Source of the DNA: Symsagittifera roscoffensis
Taxonomy: Eukaryota > Xenacoelomorpha > Acoela > Convolutidae
NCBI RefSeq assembly: GCF_963678635.1
Contig: NC_087069.1
Span: forward strand, 49,927,892-49,991,891
Direction: 5' to 3'
Length of the DNA stretch: 64,000 bases
Of this stretch, positions 24,691-36,064 are shown one piece after another. Under the pieces are notes generated by a model. The model saw nothing but the letters and a program-made list of their open reading frames with translations. It ran no database searches and was not told the origin of the DNA. Each line of letters opens with the position of its first letter. Position 1 is the stretch's first letter. The translations under genes and the position numbers were made by a program.

Positions 24691-25562
24691 ATCTAAAGAA
24701 TAGAAAATACTAAAGTGGGATAAAAGAAAAACTCCAAAACTCAAAAGTTTAAAGTACCAATTCAAAAATGAAGATACTTACTTTCTTCTTTTCGCGAATT
24801 ATAAATCCTCCATTTTTTAAAAGCTTTTTGAAGTTCGAAATCCGACTTGATTTGTTTTGGAAAAAAATTTTCTAAGTTTTTCTTTGGAATATCATCAATT
24901 TCGAGCTATTCTCCCAAACTTACATCAGAACCAAAGAACTTGACAATCTTCTCAAAAATCTTTTATACAATAGATATATTTCTAGAAAAGGTTCAATTAA
25001 ACTGATTTGGAAAAGTGTGGAAAGGCTACTTTTAATAAATTTCTTTCTTGTGTTTTTATATCAGCAAAATCTCTTAGTTTTACAGCAAAAAAAAAACTTT
25101 ATTTTAACGTCATTTATTTTTGCTGTTGCTTTTGTGTATACTTTTCAAAGGTTTGATTCCCTAAGAAATGAATTTTTCGATTGGACACGACAACCTAAGA
25201 TGAGTATGCAATTTTTGTGACTGGAAACGACAAACTCTCAGAAACGACTTGAATAAAATATTTTTATGTTGGGACACGAAGTTTTACCAAAATTTTACCA
25301 AAAGGAAGCTGAAACTTGATTGGATACGACTACCGACCATTCACGGAAAATCAATTCTGATTGTTAAAACCCACAGACTTGAATTGAAGGTATCCCTCAC
25401 TCTTAAAAAAATCAGTTTTTTTAAGCCTGAATACCGTCAAATAGCTGCTCTATCAGCTCTAAATTAACCCTTGCTCCTTATTCCTTTATTCAGTAAATTT
25501 TTCAGTCAGCTCTAAATCAGTTCCTGTTCATTATTCCTCTACTCAGTAACTTATTTCTCAGA
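24691..25562. other. AT-rich DNA with short imperfect repeats
   Basis: No gene supported; the open frame at 25249-25467 resembles nothing I know. Four spaced variants of ATTGGACACGACAACCT lie near 25180, 25220, 25268 and 25318. A ~54 bp near-tandem pair lies at about 25454-25562 (CAGCTCTAAAT then a TTATTCCTNTANTCAGTAA-type string). The second pair ends in TTTCTCAG just before the ATG-containing frame at 25563. Confidence 0.5.
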
Positions 25563-25993
25563 ATGATCTTTTCCATTCAAAAAACATGGGATTTTTATTC
25601 TATGTTTTTCGTGACTCTAATAGATGTCCCAATTCATGTGTGGCAAATGATCGAAATCATGAGAAGAGACTTCAGTGAGCATCACCAGAAACAGGTTCCC
25701 AACACCAAGAATCAGCTTGGAGCGAATGGAATGATGTCAAAAGTTGCAGAAAAAGTTGGGGTGGACTATCCCGAAGTTCCTGACTATAGGTATGAAGCTC
25801 AACTCGTAAATAATTTTCTTTTTCCATGGGAAGAACAAGGATCTGGTGAGAACCCAATTCGAAGAGGATGAGAGGTTCTCTGAGATAAAGACTCCAGTCA
25901 GCGTACCACGAAAACACCTACCGGCGATGGAGGCTACGCCAGATTTGCATTCCATTGAGAACTTGCTGAGAACTCAGCTGCACATAGATTAAA
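25563..25993 (+). pseudogene. Small Polinton membrane ORF, left copy
   Basis: An open frame of 102 residues (25563-25871), then a stop and further matching sequence to about 25980. The N-terminus has a hydrophobic stretch (WDFYSMFFVTLIDVPIHVW) that could span a membrane. The middle has GMMSKVAEKVGVDYPEVPDY. The tail, beyond the stop, matches the Ser/Pro-rich end and SIESLLRIQL-like C-terminus of the copy at 35615-36064. A further tail fragment lies at 29950-30240 (-). The product is unknown, and conservation in three places argues for a genuine Polinton gene. A splice-acceptor-like TTTCTCAG precedes it. Confidence 0.6.
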
Positions 25994-27099
25994 AATCAAA
26001 TAATTTAAGCAATTGATGAAAAATTTTACAAAGTTTTCTTGCAAAGATGATACAAATAAAATCATTTTTAACATCTCGTAGAAAAGTTTTGTAACTTTTT
26101 TGCACAAATGCTAAAACTTTTACAATATAATTTGCTCCAGTCAATTTTTCTTACAATGTTAAAAGTGCTCATGGAAAAAAAACTTTTTAAAAAATTGCCT
26201 TTCAAGAAAAGTTTCATAATTTTTTTTTTGCGTTTTGAAGAAAATTGTAACAACAATTTCTTGCATTTTTTAAATTTAAAATTTATGAATTTCTTTGTTT
26301 TCATTTTGATCTTGAAAATCTAATCTTTAGATCAAGTTGATCAAAAAACCAGAAAAACATTGTATTAGGATAGGAAATAGCACTCAAAGTCATCAAAAAC
26401 GTAAAATTTTTGGCAAAAGTTTAACAACTTTTTGAAAAAAAAAATTTGCGTTCTTTGCATATGCATCAGAAAAAAGAGGTAAAGTTTTTGCATTTCTTTT
26501 CTAAAAACCACAAAACACCGGTTAAGGAACCGAAACAATTGTTGCATCTTGTAAAAAAAACCTTCCTTCAAATTTTAGAAACTTGTTGAAGAAAATCAAT
26601 TCAAAGTTTGCATCTTACAAAAAAAACCTCATTTTGAAAAAAACCCTCAATTTGAAAATAAAGTATAAAAACAGTCAACAATTTGGTATGTGAAAAGATA
26701 TTTATCTAATCTTTGCAAAAACTGTCGAGCGATGATTCGATTAAAACTTAGTGAAACTTGCAAAATTCTGCTGGGTAGAATGATGAATGTTAGTTACTCA
26801 GTAGTCTTGAGTGACAAATGAATTTTTCATCAAAAATTTTTGAGACCGATAAAAAACAAGATTTTGCTTTGTAATTCCAATAAGAAAGGGGGATAAGCTT
26901 GACACATTGCAGATGCCGCCGATGATTTCCGTTGAAAATAAGTTCATCTACATTGAATTGCTCATTTGTAGTTGTAGCACCTATGCAATGTCCATATTTT
27001 GATCATCACCTGTTCACTATTCCATAAAAGATAATTATACCCTATTTGGAATGTACAGTGAGTAATCTAAATTTCCTATTTTTTCTATGTTTTTTCAAA
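25994..27099. other. Non-coding part of left inverted-repeat arm
   Basis: AT-rich with poly-A/T runs and no supported gene. Parts match the right arm in reverse (about 34200-35560), including the stretch around CTCATGGAAAAAAA and the TGTAGTTGTAGCACCTATGC landmark. Confidence 0.5.
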
Positions 27100-27700
27100 A
27101 AACATTTTTTTATAATATCTACTACCGATCAGTTGGCTCTGAGTCTCAAATCAAAAAAGTATTCAGTAAAAAGTATCATCCCAACTATATTGAGTTTAAT
27201 AAAACTCAATAACAATTTGGGAGATGTTTTTGGTCCAAAAGACCCTACAACGGAAAAAATTACTTTGAATCTTGTTTCCGATTGCTAAAGAAAAAACCTC
27301 GAGAGAAGTCAAAAATTATCAGCAAGTCTGTCTTGGCGAAAAGAAAGAGAAATGAACACAATAGGGAATACTGTTCTTCACAATGTTGAAAACACTGGAC
27401 TCGTTTCTCCATTGGTTCTCCACTATTCTGACAAAGACTCGACCATCGAGCAGGAACATGCAAATTTTCGTTCGGTGTATGACATAGCAACATACATAAA
27501 GAGAAAATTGTTTGTCACAATCAAGAAGTTTAGTGTAAACAAGCCACCCTAAAATTCGGATTTGACTCTTCACTGTGAAAGAGAGCGATGTCTTGAAGCA
27601 AGTTGCCTACGTCAACTATACTTTGATTGAAATTGAGAGATTTTTTGTTTGTTGAGAGCTGCATTGTTCAATAATTTCAGTGAGGGATTTTATTATAGTC
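27100..27700 (+). pseudogene. Conserved Polinton gene of unknown function (QLALSLKS), left copy
   Basis: The frame 27046-27288 contains TTDQLALSLKSKKYSVKSII and NNNLGDVFGPKDPTTEKITL. The minus-strand copy near 34150-33780 has TTNQLALSLKSKK and a related NELGEFFFPQK stretch. Further conserved non-coding or frameshifted sequence follows to about 27700. I do not recognise the family. It lies upstream of segment X and ATPase in both arms. Both copies are broken. Confidence 0.5.
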
Positions 27701-28229
27701 ATTTAAATCAAATCTTCATCTTTTGAATCATTTTTTAAAATTGCTGGTGGCTGAGCCGTATGATTTGGAAGATTGGTTTTCCAGAAACCTTGATTGAATC
27801 TTCAAAATCAACGCGAGTTTTTTTTTCATATCGTCATAGAAGAAAAGTCCCAAAAAGTTTTCGCTAATAGTTTTGGAGGTTAAAACTATACTAAAAGCTT
27901 AGAATTTAGATACAGAATCAAAAACTTCTCACTCTGAGTGAGGAAAAATTTTTGAAAGGAATGGACCAAAAACTTCCTTTGGAGTCAAATTGGGTTCCGA
28001 AGTTCTTATATGGGTGACTTTTTAGCAATTTTTAAAGTTTTCAGTTTTCATGCAATTCTACAAGATGCAGCCGGATCTGCGAAATCTACTACGCATAAGG
28101 GACTTAGTTATTGTAATGTTTTACCTAGGTCACCCAGTTCTTGTTTTCTTACTCACGTGACCGGATTGTCTTCTGTTTATAACTAAAAAATTTAGCTTCA
28201 CCCATTTATGCATTGTTCGATTGTGTGTC
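27701..28229 (+). pseudogene. FSFHA segment, left copy, unknown product
   Basis: 28030-28190 encodes VFSFHAILQDAAGSAKSTTH and THKGLSYCNVLPRSP. The minus-strand counterpart at 33160-32990 encodes IFSFNAFLHDAAGSVKTTTH and GPSYCYVSPRLP. Protein-level similarity across two copies suggests a former coding region. The family is unknown. Confidence 0.45.
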
Positions 28230-28860
28230 ACTTCAAACAAAAAATTCACTGAGTTTAGTTAACATCATGTGTCTGGTTGATTTGGATATTAAGTGTATTG
28301 AAATTAAGTGTACAAAATAGTGAAAGAGTAAGGAGTTTATAAAAATAGCAAATTGTAGAATTTTTTTCTTCCTAAAAAAGTCAAAGCAACATTTCAATCT
28401 GCTTGGTGTACGAAAAAGCATCATGGAAAAAATTGGAGCAGTGATTCTGAAAAATATACGGAGCATTAAAAAAATCTTCGAAAAAATCAAATTACCAGAA
28501 CATTAATTTTTTTCCAAAAGGTTCTGAAAAATGTAATTTTCTGTCAAAAATTTTGGAAACAAAGCTTACAAAGTTGGATGACTACTTATGCCCAAAAGAT
28601 CAAAATTTGATTTTCAAAGTTGAAAAATGTGATTGAAAGTGTATAAACTATGCCTTTCGTCATGCAAAAACTCTTCGCTGTGCAGGAAGAAAAAAATGCA
28701 TACGAAATTTGGACTCAATGTTTTTCATCATTTTTAAATCATATCATTCAATTTGTTTTATCTTGTGTTTTTGAAAATCAAAAACTAATCAATATCAGTT
28801 TTTTCGTTCCAAAGATCAAATGTGTGATGGATGTGATAAGCTCTTAAATTTAGGAAAATT
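28230..28860 (+). pseudogene. Conserved Polinton segment X (copy 2), unknown product
   Basis: Second copy of the segment described at 14640. It includes an open piece at 28650-28847 starting MPFVMQKLFAVQEEKNAYEI. The frames around it are broken. Its reverse counterpart in the right arm is 32910-32340. Confidence 0.5.
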
Positions 28861-29079
28861 TGTTTTTGCTGAGGAGGATCTTGATCAAAAATCATGGAAC
28901 AAAAATGATTGAAAATCCTGGATGATCTCTTTTTGTTTTTTATGCTCTCATATGATTTCTCATAGCTTTAATACTAGCATGTGCAATCGGTTCATTGATG
29001 TTATCCACTACTTGTGAAGAAACAACAGTTTAGGCAGCAGTTTTATCAAATAAAATTAGTTAAATTTTATCTTCTTCAA
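28861..29079. other. Short spacer before ATPase copy 2
   Basis: AT-rich, no gene. It carries TTATCCACTACTTGTGAAG near 29000, which matches TTATCCACTACATGTGAAG near 15312 upstream of ATPase copy 1. This confirms that the two relics are collinear. Confidence 0.5.
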
Positions 29080-29800
29080 AGCTATGAAAAAAATAGTTTC
29101 TTTCAAAGAACGAATTTTTATTTCGCTAGTTGAACCAAGTGGATCTGGAAAGTCGCTTCATATTTTTGATTGGTTTTAAATTGGTGCATTTCAAACCCAA
29201 ATTGTCAAAACTTTTAATTGTCAGAAATATTATCAACCTCTTTTAGGACAAGTGCAAATAAAAAACCTTAAAATTATCCATGGAATTGACTTTGAAACGA
29301 TTGAAAACCTTGCTTAACAAATGAATGAAATACCTGTTAAAATTTTATAACTCTTGTGAAGAAATTTCAAAATGTAAGCAGTTTATAAAAATTGCTACTG
29401 CTGAAAAGCACAGGGGACTTACTACAATTTATATTAAGCATAACTTGTTTCATCGAAGCAAATTGGGAAGTCATGCTGAGTTACAAACAACACATACAGA
29501 GTTGTTTAGGTCAACGAGAGATGATTGACAAATCAATCCATTAAATCAACAACTAGGTCTAGGATCACAGTTGAGAAAGTGGTATCAAGATGCAACATCT
29601 TTTCCTAATGGTTATTTACTCGTTTATTGGTCTCCTAAACAGTTGATTTACTAAGACATTGCACAAACAGCGGTACAGTTTCATCAAAAATATTTTTAAC
29701 AGCAGGAACAGAAGAAGTTTTGGACGATGAGCACATAATATGTCTCTATACTCTTAAATTTTTTTTTAATTTCCCAAAAAACTTCAAAGACAAATAATCC
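29080..29800 (+). pseudogene. Polinton packaging ATPase, copy 2 (most complete)
   Basis: A Walker A P-loop is visible as EPSGSGKS at 29132-29155. The Walker B region reads LLKFYNSCEEIS (29330-29370), where the acidic pair seen as FDDS in copy 1 is altered. A long clean stretch follows (29325-29528, 67 residues) with HRGLTTIYIKHNLFHRSKLG. The C-terminal part has LRHCTNSGTVSSK and a TAGTEEVLDDEHIICLYS end. The same gene is at 15340 (+), 32140-31440 (-) and as a tail at 36090. Frameshifts inactivate it. In intact Polintons this FtsK/HerA-type enzyme is believed to package DNA into capsids. Confidence 0.8.
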
Positions 29801-29844
29801 TGCATTGTTCAGAAACTTTCAATCAGTTTTTCAGCCACTGACTA

Positions 29845-30240
29845 GTTATTTTGCTACGAGGTGAGCTACAAGATCTTCGAAAAGTAAAGGTAGTAAAAAT
29901 TACCTGATGCAAAAAAAATTACAAAGCACATAACAAAATCCAAATTGATTACAAGTCAAAGAGCTCAGTTCTCAAAATTTAGCAAGTGCTCAAGGGAGCG
30001 CAAAGCTGTTCTTGCCTCTATCGCCGGTAGTTGTCTTGGTGTTTCGCTTGCTGACTGGAGTCCTTGTCTCAGAGAACCCCTAATCATCTTCGGTTATAAC
30101 TGGTTTCTTCACAGATCCTTCTCTGATTTGGTTTCCACAGATTGGTTGTAATTGAGTTCTCCACAGATCCTTCTTCTTCCCACGGAAAAAGAAATCGTTC
30201 ACAAATTGATCCACATAGAGGATAATTGTCAGAAATGAGA
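29845..30240. other. Palindrome centre, left part: LRGELQDLRK remnant and membrane-ORF tail
   Basis: 29852-29888 (+) encodes LRGELQDLRKV. From about 30240 down to 29950 on the minus strand lies a copy of the tail of the small membrane ORF. On the plus strand it reads CTTGCCTCTATCGCCGGTAG and TGACTGGAGTCCTTGTC, as at 35690-35740. The left arm therefore ends here against a minus-strand fusion. Confidence 0.6.
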
Positions 30241-31060
30241 GGAAATCAGTATTCTTGGTATATCTTATTGATTTCTCAATAGATTCTTTGACGCGACAAT
30301 TCCTTGTATACACAATACGAGGTAACCACAAAATGAGTAAATATCAATGTCTTTCTCTTTGCAAAATATTTTGAAAATTTCCCCATCTTCTGTTCCTTTA
30401 TCAACCCAAAGTTTTCAGGAGTATTTTTTCGAGAAATAATTTTTTTTGAAAGCTTGCAAGGTAACTTTGGCATATTCTGTATTCACTGTTTGAACTCAAA
30501 CAAATCGCTAAAAAACATCAACAGCAACCAATAAACATTTGACTCCATTGTTTTGACCCACTAATTTGTCCAAAAAAGCCAAATATGTACACCAAATTAC
30601 ATTGATATGTTCTGAAAAAGCTCGAAGAAGTCTTATGAAAACGTTTGATTATAGCAGCAAGTTTTGTGTACGTTGTCTTGGTTTGAAAAGTTGTTCTACT
30701 TTTTTGACAAACTGTCTGCTTTTCTTAGGGTTCGATCAGAACCGAACGCCGCTCTACCCCTTGAATACACTCTGTCCAGACTTACCTTTTCAGAATTTGA
30801 AAGGGATCCTCTGTCCCTCCCTTTGGCATTCTTGTTGATAACAAATTTAGGTGGATTTTGAGTTGCTTCCAAAATTGTAACGTAAATATCTGGAAAGTCG
30901 TCTTTTTTTTGCTTTAGTGCAAACACAAAGTCTGCAATAGATTCTGTTTTGTATCGATTATCTAATATGATGTTTTTGACTGACTTAGTTAAGTTATAAG
31001 AGAGTTCAAAATTACATTTAAAAAAACTGCTCATTTTACTCGTTTTCAACCTCACATTTA
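30080..31060 (-). pseudogene. Polinton integrase fragment fused to membrane-ORF tail
   Basis: The minus-strand N-terminal part is a clean 119-residue frame (31055-30696) containing FALKQKKDDFPDIYVTIL, PPKFVINKNAK and SRGRAAFGSDRTL, matching 16300-16600. Below it, broken frames carry the second catalytic region as WVDKGTEDGE near 30415. A final frame (30331-30080) starts with integrase C-terminal KSIRYTKNTDFLS and passes directly into FVNDFFFRGKKKDL of the small membrane ORF. The integrase glutamate region and most of the C-terminus are missing, so a deletion joined two genes. Confidence 0.7.
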
Positions 31061-31439
31061 CAGCACTGTAAAATACAGCACTCTGTAAGTAGAGTCAAGA
31101 TTTTTTGGTTTAATCTGCCCTTTTTCTTGCTTTTATCCCTAACTTATATTTTTTGGAAGCGTACTTTGTGATGGAAAAACTAGGTAAAGACCTAGTTCAA
31201 ATTGATCCATACTATGTCAATCGTTTAATGATAAAAAGAGTGATATGATATATTAGTTGTAAACCTTAAGGCGAGCTTCAAATACTTATCTTTTTATGCA
31301 GTGAAGTTTTTTTATCGTGTGGAATCTGATAATTCAATTCGATATTTTTCTACGTCTACTTTTTGGAAATCCTGTAGCTCGCCTCTTGGCCAAATTACAA
31401 GAAAATCGCTGAGAAACTGATTGAAACTTTCTATACAAG

Positions 31440-32160
31440 GCAAGATGAATTGTTTTTGAAGTTTTTGGGAAAATTGGGAGTATAGAGACGTATTATAAGC
31501 TCATCGTCCGAAATTTTGTTTCTGTTCCTGCTGTTAAAAAAAACTTTGATGGAATTGAACAGCTGTTTGTGCAATATCTTAGTGAAACCAAAAAATGACC
31601 ATTAAGACGAGATGTTGCATCTTGATACAACTCTCTCAATTGTGATCCTAGACCTAGTCGTTGAATTAATGTATTGATTTGCCGAACATCTCTCGTTGAC
31701 TTGAACAATTCTGTATATGTATTTTGTAACTAAGTATCACTTCCCAATATGCTTGAGTTGGAACAAGTTATGCTTATTTTTTTTGTAATCAGTCTTCTGT
31801 GTCTTCCAGTAGTAGCAATTTTTATAAAATGCTTCGATTTTGAAAATTATTCATAAGAGTTATCAAATAATACCAGGTCGTTTGTTCTTTTGCAAGGAAA
31901 TGTTTTCAATAAGTTCAAAGTCAACTCCTTTGATAAATTTAAGGTTTTTTTTTGCAGTTGTCCATAAAGAGGTTGATAATATTGAGATTGACCATTTTGG
32001 CTGGAAATGTAAACCTTTTAACCAAACAAAAACCAGATGCGACTTTTCTTGGTCCAACTAGCGAAACAAAAACTTGTTCTTTGAAAAAAATTGTTTCATT
32101 CGTAGCTTTGGAGAAGATAAAAATGAACGGACTGTTAAAAGAATTGCTACTCAATTTCTT
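31440..32160 (-). pseudogene. Polinton packaging ATPase, copy 3
   Basis: The minus-strand N-terminal frame (32154-31939) carries NETIFFKEQVFVSLVGP, but the P-loop that follows is altered (GPRKVASG where GPSGSGKS-like is expected), so nucleotide binding would be lost. The C-terminal frame (31708-31493) has FKSTRDVRQINTLIQRLGLG and LRYCTNSCSIPSKFFLTAGT. It is frameshifted between the two. Confidence 0.75.
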
Positions 32161-32339
32161 GTTTTTTCAAATGTAGTGAATAAGATCATTAGATCGATTG
32201 CACATGCTAGTATTAAAGCTAAAAAAACGAATTAGCACAGTAAAACAAAAAAAGATCACGTACGTTCAAAAATTTTCTATGCATTTTGTTCAAGATCCTC
32301 CTCATCAAAAACAAAATTCCTAAATTTAAGAGCCTCTGA

Positions 32340-32910
32340 CTTTCATCGCACTTTTAATCTTTGGAACGAAAAAATTGATCTTGATTAATTATTCATTTTC
32401 GAAAACACAAGTTAAAGCAATTTGACTATTATGATTTAAAATTTGATTAAAAACATTAAGTCCACAATTTGTATGCAACTTCTTTTCTTTCTGCACCGTG
32501 AAGAGTTTTAGCATGAAGAAATGAATAGTTGCCACGCCTACAACCATTTTCTTCAACTTGAAAAATCAAATTCTGATCTTTTGGGCATGAGTAGTCATCC
32601 AATTTAGCAAACTTTGTTTCGAAAATTTCAGACAAAATTTTACTTTTTTCATATTTTTTGCAAAAAATCTATGTTTCTGGTGCTTTGAATTTTTTTCAAG
32701 TTTTTTGCCTAGCTCAATATATATTTCTCAATCAAGGTTCTAATTAGTTTCATGAGGATGTTTCGTACACCAAACAGATTGAATTGTTGCTTTGAACTTT
32801 TTAGGAGGAAGACTATCACACATTTAGCAATTTTTATAGTCTCCTAATTCTTTCACTATTTTGTTTTCAAAAGATTCAATATCCAAATCAACCAGACACG
32901 TGATGTCAAC
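32340..32910 (-). pseudogene. Conserved Polinton segment X (copy 3), unknown product
   Basis: Reverse-oriented counterpart of 28230-28860, recognisable from the TTGGATATTGAATCTTTTGA and GGTGTACGAAACATCCTCAT regions on the minus strand. Frames are broken and no family is recognised. Confidence 0.5.
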
Positions 32911-32989
32911 TAAATTCGCTGAAGTTATTGTTTAAAAGGACACACAATCGAACAATCCATTTATTATTGAAGCAAAAATTTTTAGTTAT

Positions 32990-33160
32990 AAACAGAAAAC
33001 AACCGGGTCAAATGACCAAGAAAGCAAATAATAGGTAATCTAGGTGAAACATAACAATAACTAGGTCCCTTATGAGTAGTAGTTTTCACAGATCCAGCTG
33101 CATCATGAAGAAATGCATTAAAACTGAAAATTTTAAAAAAATGCAATAAATAAAGCATAA
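32990..33160 (-). pseudogene. FSFHA segment, right copy
   Basis: Minus-strand frame with FSFNAFLHDAAGSVKTTTHK and CYVSPRLPIICFLGHLTRL, paired with 28030-28190. Unknown product. Confidence 0.45.
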
Positions 33161-33164
33161 CTTG

Positions 33165-33780
33165 GAATGCAATTTGACCCCCGAAAAAATTTTTTTGTTC
33201 CATTATTTCCAAAAAAAACAGGCACAGAGAAAATTATTCTTTTTTTATTTGATGAAAAGTCACGCACTGATGAAAAGTCACCCAGTTTCCGAACTTTCAT
33301 GTTCTACACTGCAGTAATCAATTATAATACACATTTTTTCGAATATTTCTATATGAGACAAAACCGTGGGGATAACATTAACCCGTTATCAAACTCCTCT
33401 TTTCCTTGGCTACGATGTTTTATAAGACCTGTTTTTGTTTTGATAACTGAACAACGATAACTTATAATTTTACGTCTTCCATTATGCAAAGTGAGAACTT
33501 TGTGATTCTGTTAGAAATTTCTGGGACTTTTCTTTTATGACGATAAGAATAAGTTTCAACTTTTTTTGAAGTTTCAAAACAAGATTTTTGGCTAATAATC
33601 AGCCAAGAGAAATTTTGAAAATTGATTCAAGAAGATGAAGATTTGATTTAGATGGTTATAGTAGTATCCCTCAACAAATTTATTGAACATTGCAGTTCTC
33701 AACAAAAAAAATCTTACATAACTTGTGCGATTTCTTTGAGTTCAATCAAAGTATACTTGACATAGGCAACTTGCTTCAAG
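33165..33780. other. Right-arm sequence with extra ~300 bp, no gene supported
   Basis: Contains stretches not seen in the left arm (about 33165-33480) and an open frame at 33167-33460 that resembles nothing I know and lies antisense to the relic. It also has two close copies of GATGAAAAGTCAC near 33251 and 33271. Confidence 0.4.
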
Positions 33781-34150
33781 ACTCAACTCTCTTTCGTAGT
33801 GAAAAGTCGAATGTGAATGTAGGAGGCTTGTTCAAACTAAACTTTTTGATCGTGACAAACACCTTTCTCTTCATGTATGTTGCTATACTGTTGATATCAT
33901 TTCTCCTTCATTTTCACCCAGATAGACTTGCTGATCTTTTTCGATTTCTCCCAGTTGTTTTTTCTTTAGCAATCGGAAGCATTTTTCAACGGAATTTTTT
34001 TGGTTGTACGCTTTTTGGGGAAAAAAAAATTCTCCCAATTCATTTTTGATTTTTAAAAAATTCAATTTAGTTGGGAAGATAGGTTTTCATAAATACTTTT
34101 TTGATTTTAGACTCAGAGCTAACTGATTGGTAGTAGATATTTCGAAATAA
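33780..34150 (-). pseudogene. Conserved Polinton gene QLALSLKS, right copy
   Basis: The minus-strand frame includes TTNQLALSLKSKK near 34137, then broken sequence with KNELGEFFFPQKAY (34065-33883). It pairs with 27100-27560. Stops and frameshifts are present. Confidence 0.5.
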
Positions 34151-35614
34151 TGATTTTTGAAAATACATAGAAACGGGGAACTTAGATGACTCACTGTACA
34201 TTCCTAATAACGTATTATTAACTTAAAAGAATAGTGAGCAAGTGACAATTCAAATATGGACCTTGCATAGGTGCTACAACTACTAACTATATCAGCATTT
34301 CAATGTAGATAAAACTCATTTTAAACAAAGAGTCGGTGACTGCATCTGATATGTGTCAAGCATATCCCAATTTCTTATTGGAATCACAAGGCAAAATTTT
34401 TTTTTATCTCTGTCTCAAACAATTTTGAGGAAAAATTCATTGTTACTTAAGACTTCTGTGTCACTAACATTCATCATTCTGCCCATTGGAAAACTGCAAC
34501 TTTCACTTAGTAAAAATCAGATGATCACTCGACAATTTTTGCAAAGATTAGATAAATAACAAATCAATTACCAAATTTTTGACTGTAATTATACTTTATA
34601 TAAATACAGATTTTATTCCAATATTATTTCAAGGTGAAAACTTCAAACAATTAAATCGTTGAGTCGAACACAACTTGAATTAGAGAATACCAGAAACAAC
34701 ACCCGATGTTGCAAATAAACGACTGCTGGAAAAAAATTCAAACGATTTCATCTCAGTTCAGAAAAAAAAATTAAAAGACATTGTCTACTCAGACTCATGA
34801 ATCCGTTTTTTTTGAAAGGAGTCGGAAAGTTAAAAACTCAAATTATCAAACAATCTCAAAATTGTTGATTGTTTCCTGGATGGTTATGGTTCTGTAAATA
34901 GTGAGAGTATCATTTTTGATCAGAATAATTGATTTTCTGTTTATGAAAATCTGGTCAAAAATTTTTTTCCCCAAATTGAGAATGTTTTTGCAAGATGCAA
35001 ACTTTGAATTGATTACTTCAACAAGTTTCTGAAAGTTAAATGGAGTTTTTTTACGAGATACAAAAATTGTTTCGGTTTTCGTAACAAGGGTTCAAAAACC
35101 GAAACTTTTTGATCAACCGAAACCGAAACAAGGGCGCTTTTTGATCAACCTGCATGTAAAAAGTGGTTGGTTTTTCAAGATCAAATTCAGAACAAAATTT
35201 TCATAAAACTCAAATTGCAAAAGAAATTCTTGTTACAATTTCTAAAAAGCAAAAATTTTTAAGAATATTTTCTTAAAAGGCGATTTAAAAAAAAATTTCA
35301 CCATGAGCGCGTTTATCATTGTGAAAAATATTGCATGGAGCAAAAATTATTGCGAAAATTTTATCATGTGTGCGAAAATGTTGACAACTTTTTTACAACG
35401 TTTACGAATTGATTTCACTTTTATCATCTTCACAAAAAACTTTGTAAAAATTTTCACCAATTGCAAAAATTGTTCGATTTCTAATCCGTGTGCAAAGTTT
35501 TTTAACATACTTTTCTTTGACCTTCTACCTTATTTCTTTGTTTCCATCTGCTGAAAAAAGGTTACTAGATGCAAGAAACAAAAATTACAAACAACAAGAC
35601 AACAACCAATTTAT
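34151..35614. other. Non-coding part of right inverted-repeat arm
   Basis: AT-rich with no supported gene. Short duplicated strings occur, such as GAAACTTTTTGATCAACC and a close repeat at 35101-35151. The region pairs in reverse with 25994-27099. Confidence 0.45.
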
Positions 35615-36064
35615 TTACAAATCAAGGAGCGCTTCGACCAGCTGAATTCTCAGCAAACTCTCAATGGAATCCAAAGCTGGTCTAGCTTCCATCGCCAGTG
35701 GGGGTCTTCGTGGTTCGCTGACTGGAGTCCTTGTCCCAGAGAACCACTCATCTTCTTCGAATTCGGCTCTTCGCAGATCGTTCTCCTTCCCATGGAAAAA
35801 GAAATTCGTTTCCAGTTTGAGCTTCATATCTATAGTCAGGAACTTCAGAAAAGTCCATCCCAAGTTGTTCTGTAAAACGTGACATCATTCCAATCGTTTC
35901 AAGCTAATTTCTGGGTGATGGAAGCCTGTATCTGGTGACGGTCACTGAAAACTCTCCTCATGATTTCGAGCATGTACCACACTTGAATTGTGACATCCAC
36001 TAAAGCCACAAAAATACCAGAGAGAAAATTCCATGTTATTTTGAACCGAGAAGATCATTCTGAG
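35615..36064 (-). pseudogene. Small Polinton membrane ORF, right copy
   Basis: The C-terminal 82 residues are a clean minus-strand frame (35863-35615) with TNFFFHGKENDLRRAEFEED, a TPVSEPRRPP segment and the end SIESLLRIQLVEALLDL. The N-terminal part (36064-35870) is frameshifted but still shows the MIFSVQ start and the GMD-FSEVPDY region in pieces. With 25563-25993 it defines a protein of about 150 residues with one N-terminal membrane-like segment and a Pro/Ser-rich tail. Function unknown. Confidence 0.6.

Larger units (their letters stand above)
25560..29900 (+). repeat. Left arm of a ~4.4 kb Polinton inverted repeat
   Basis: The order small membrane ORF (25563), QLALSLKS gene (27100), FSFHA segment (28030), segment X (28230), ATPase (29080), LRGELQDLRK (29852) is repeated in reverse on the minus strand from 36065 down to 31300. 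Non-coding landmarks also match, such as GTTGTAGCACCTATGCAA at about 26970 and its reverse complement near 34265. The arms are diverged and carry their own indels. Confidence 0.8.

Noticed and set aside
27260..27573. Minus-strand ORFs over the QLALSLKS region
   Set aside because: They overlap the conserved plus-strand frame and are not kept in the other arm.
33167..33460. 97-residue ORF in the right arm
   Set aside because: It is antisense to the relic, absent from the left arm and without recognisable motifs.
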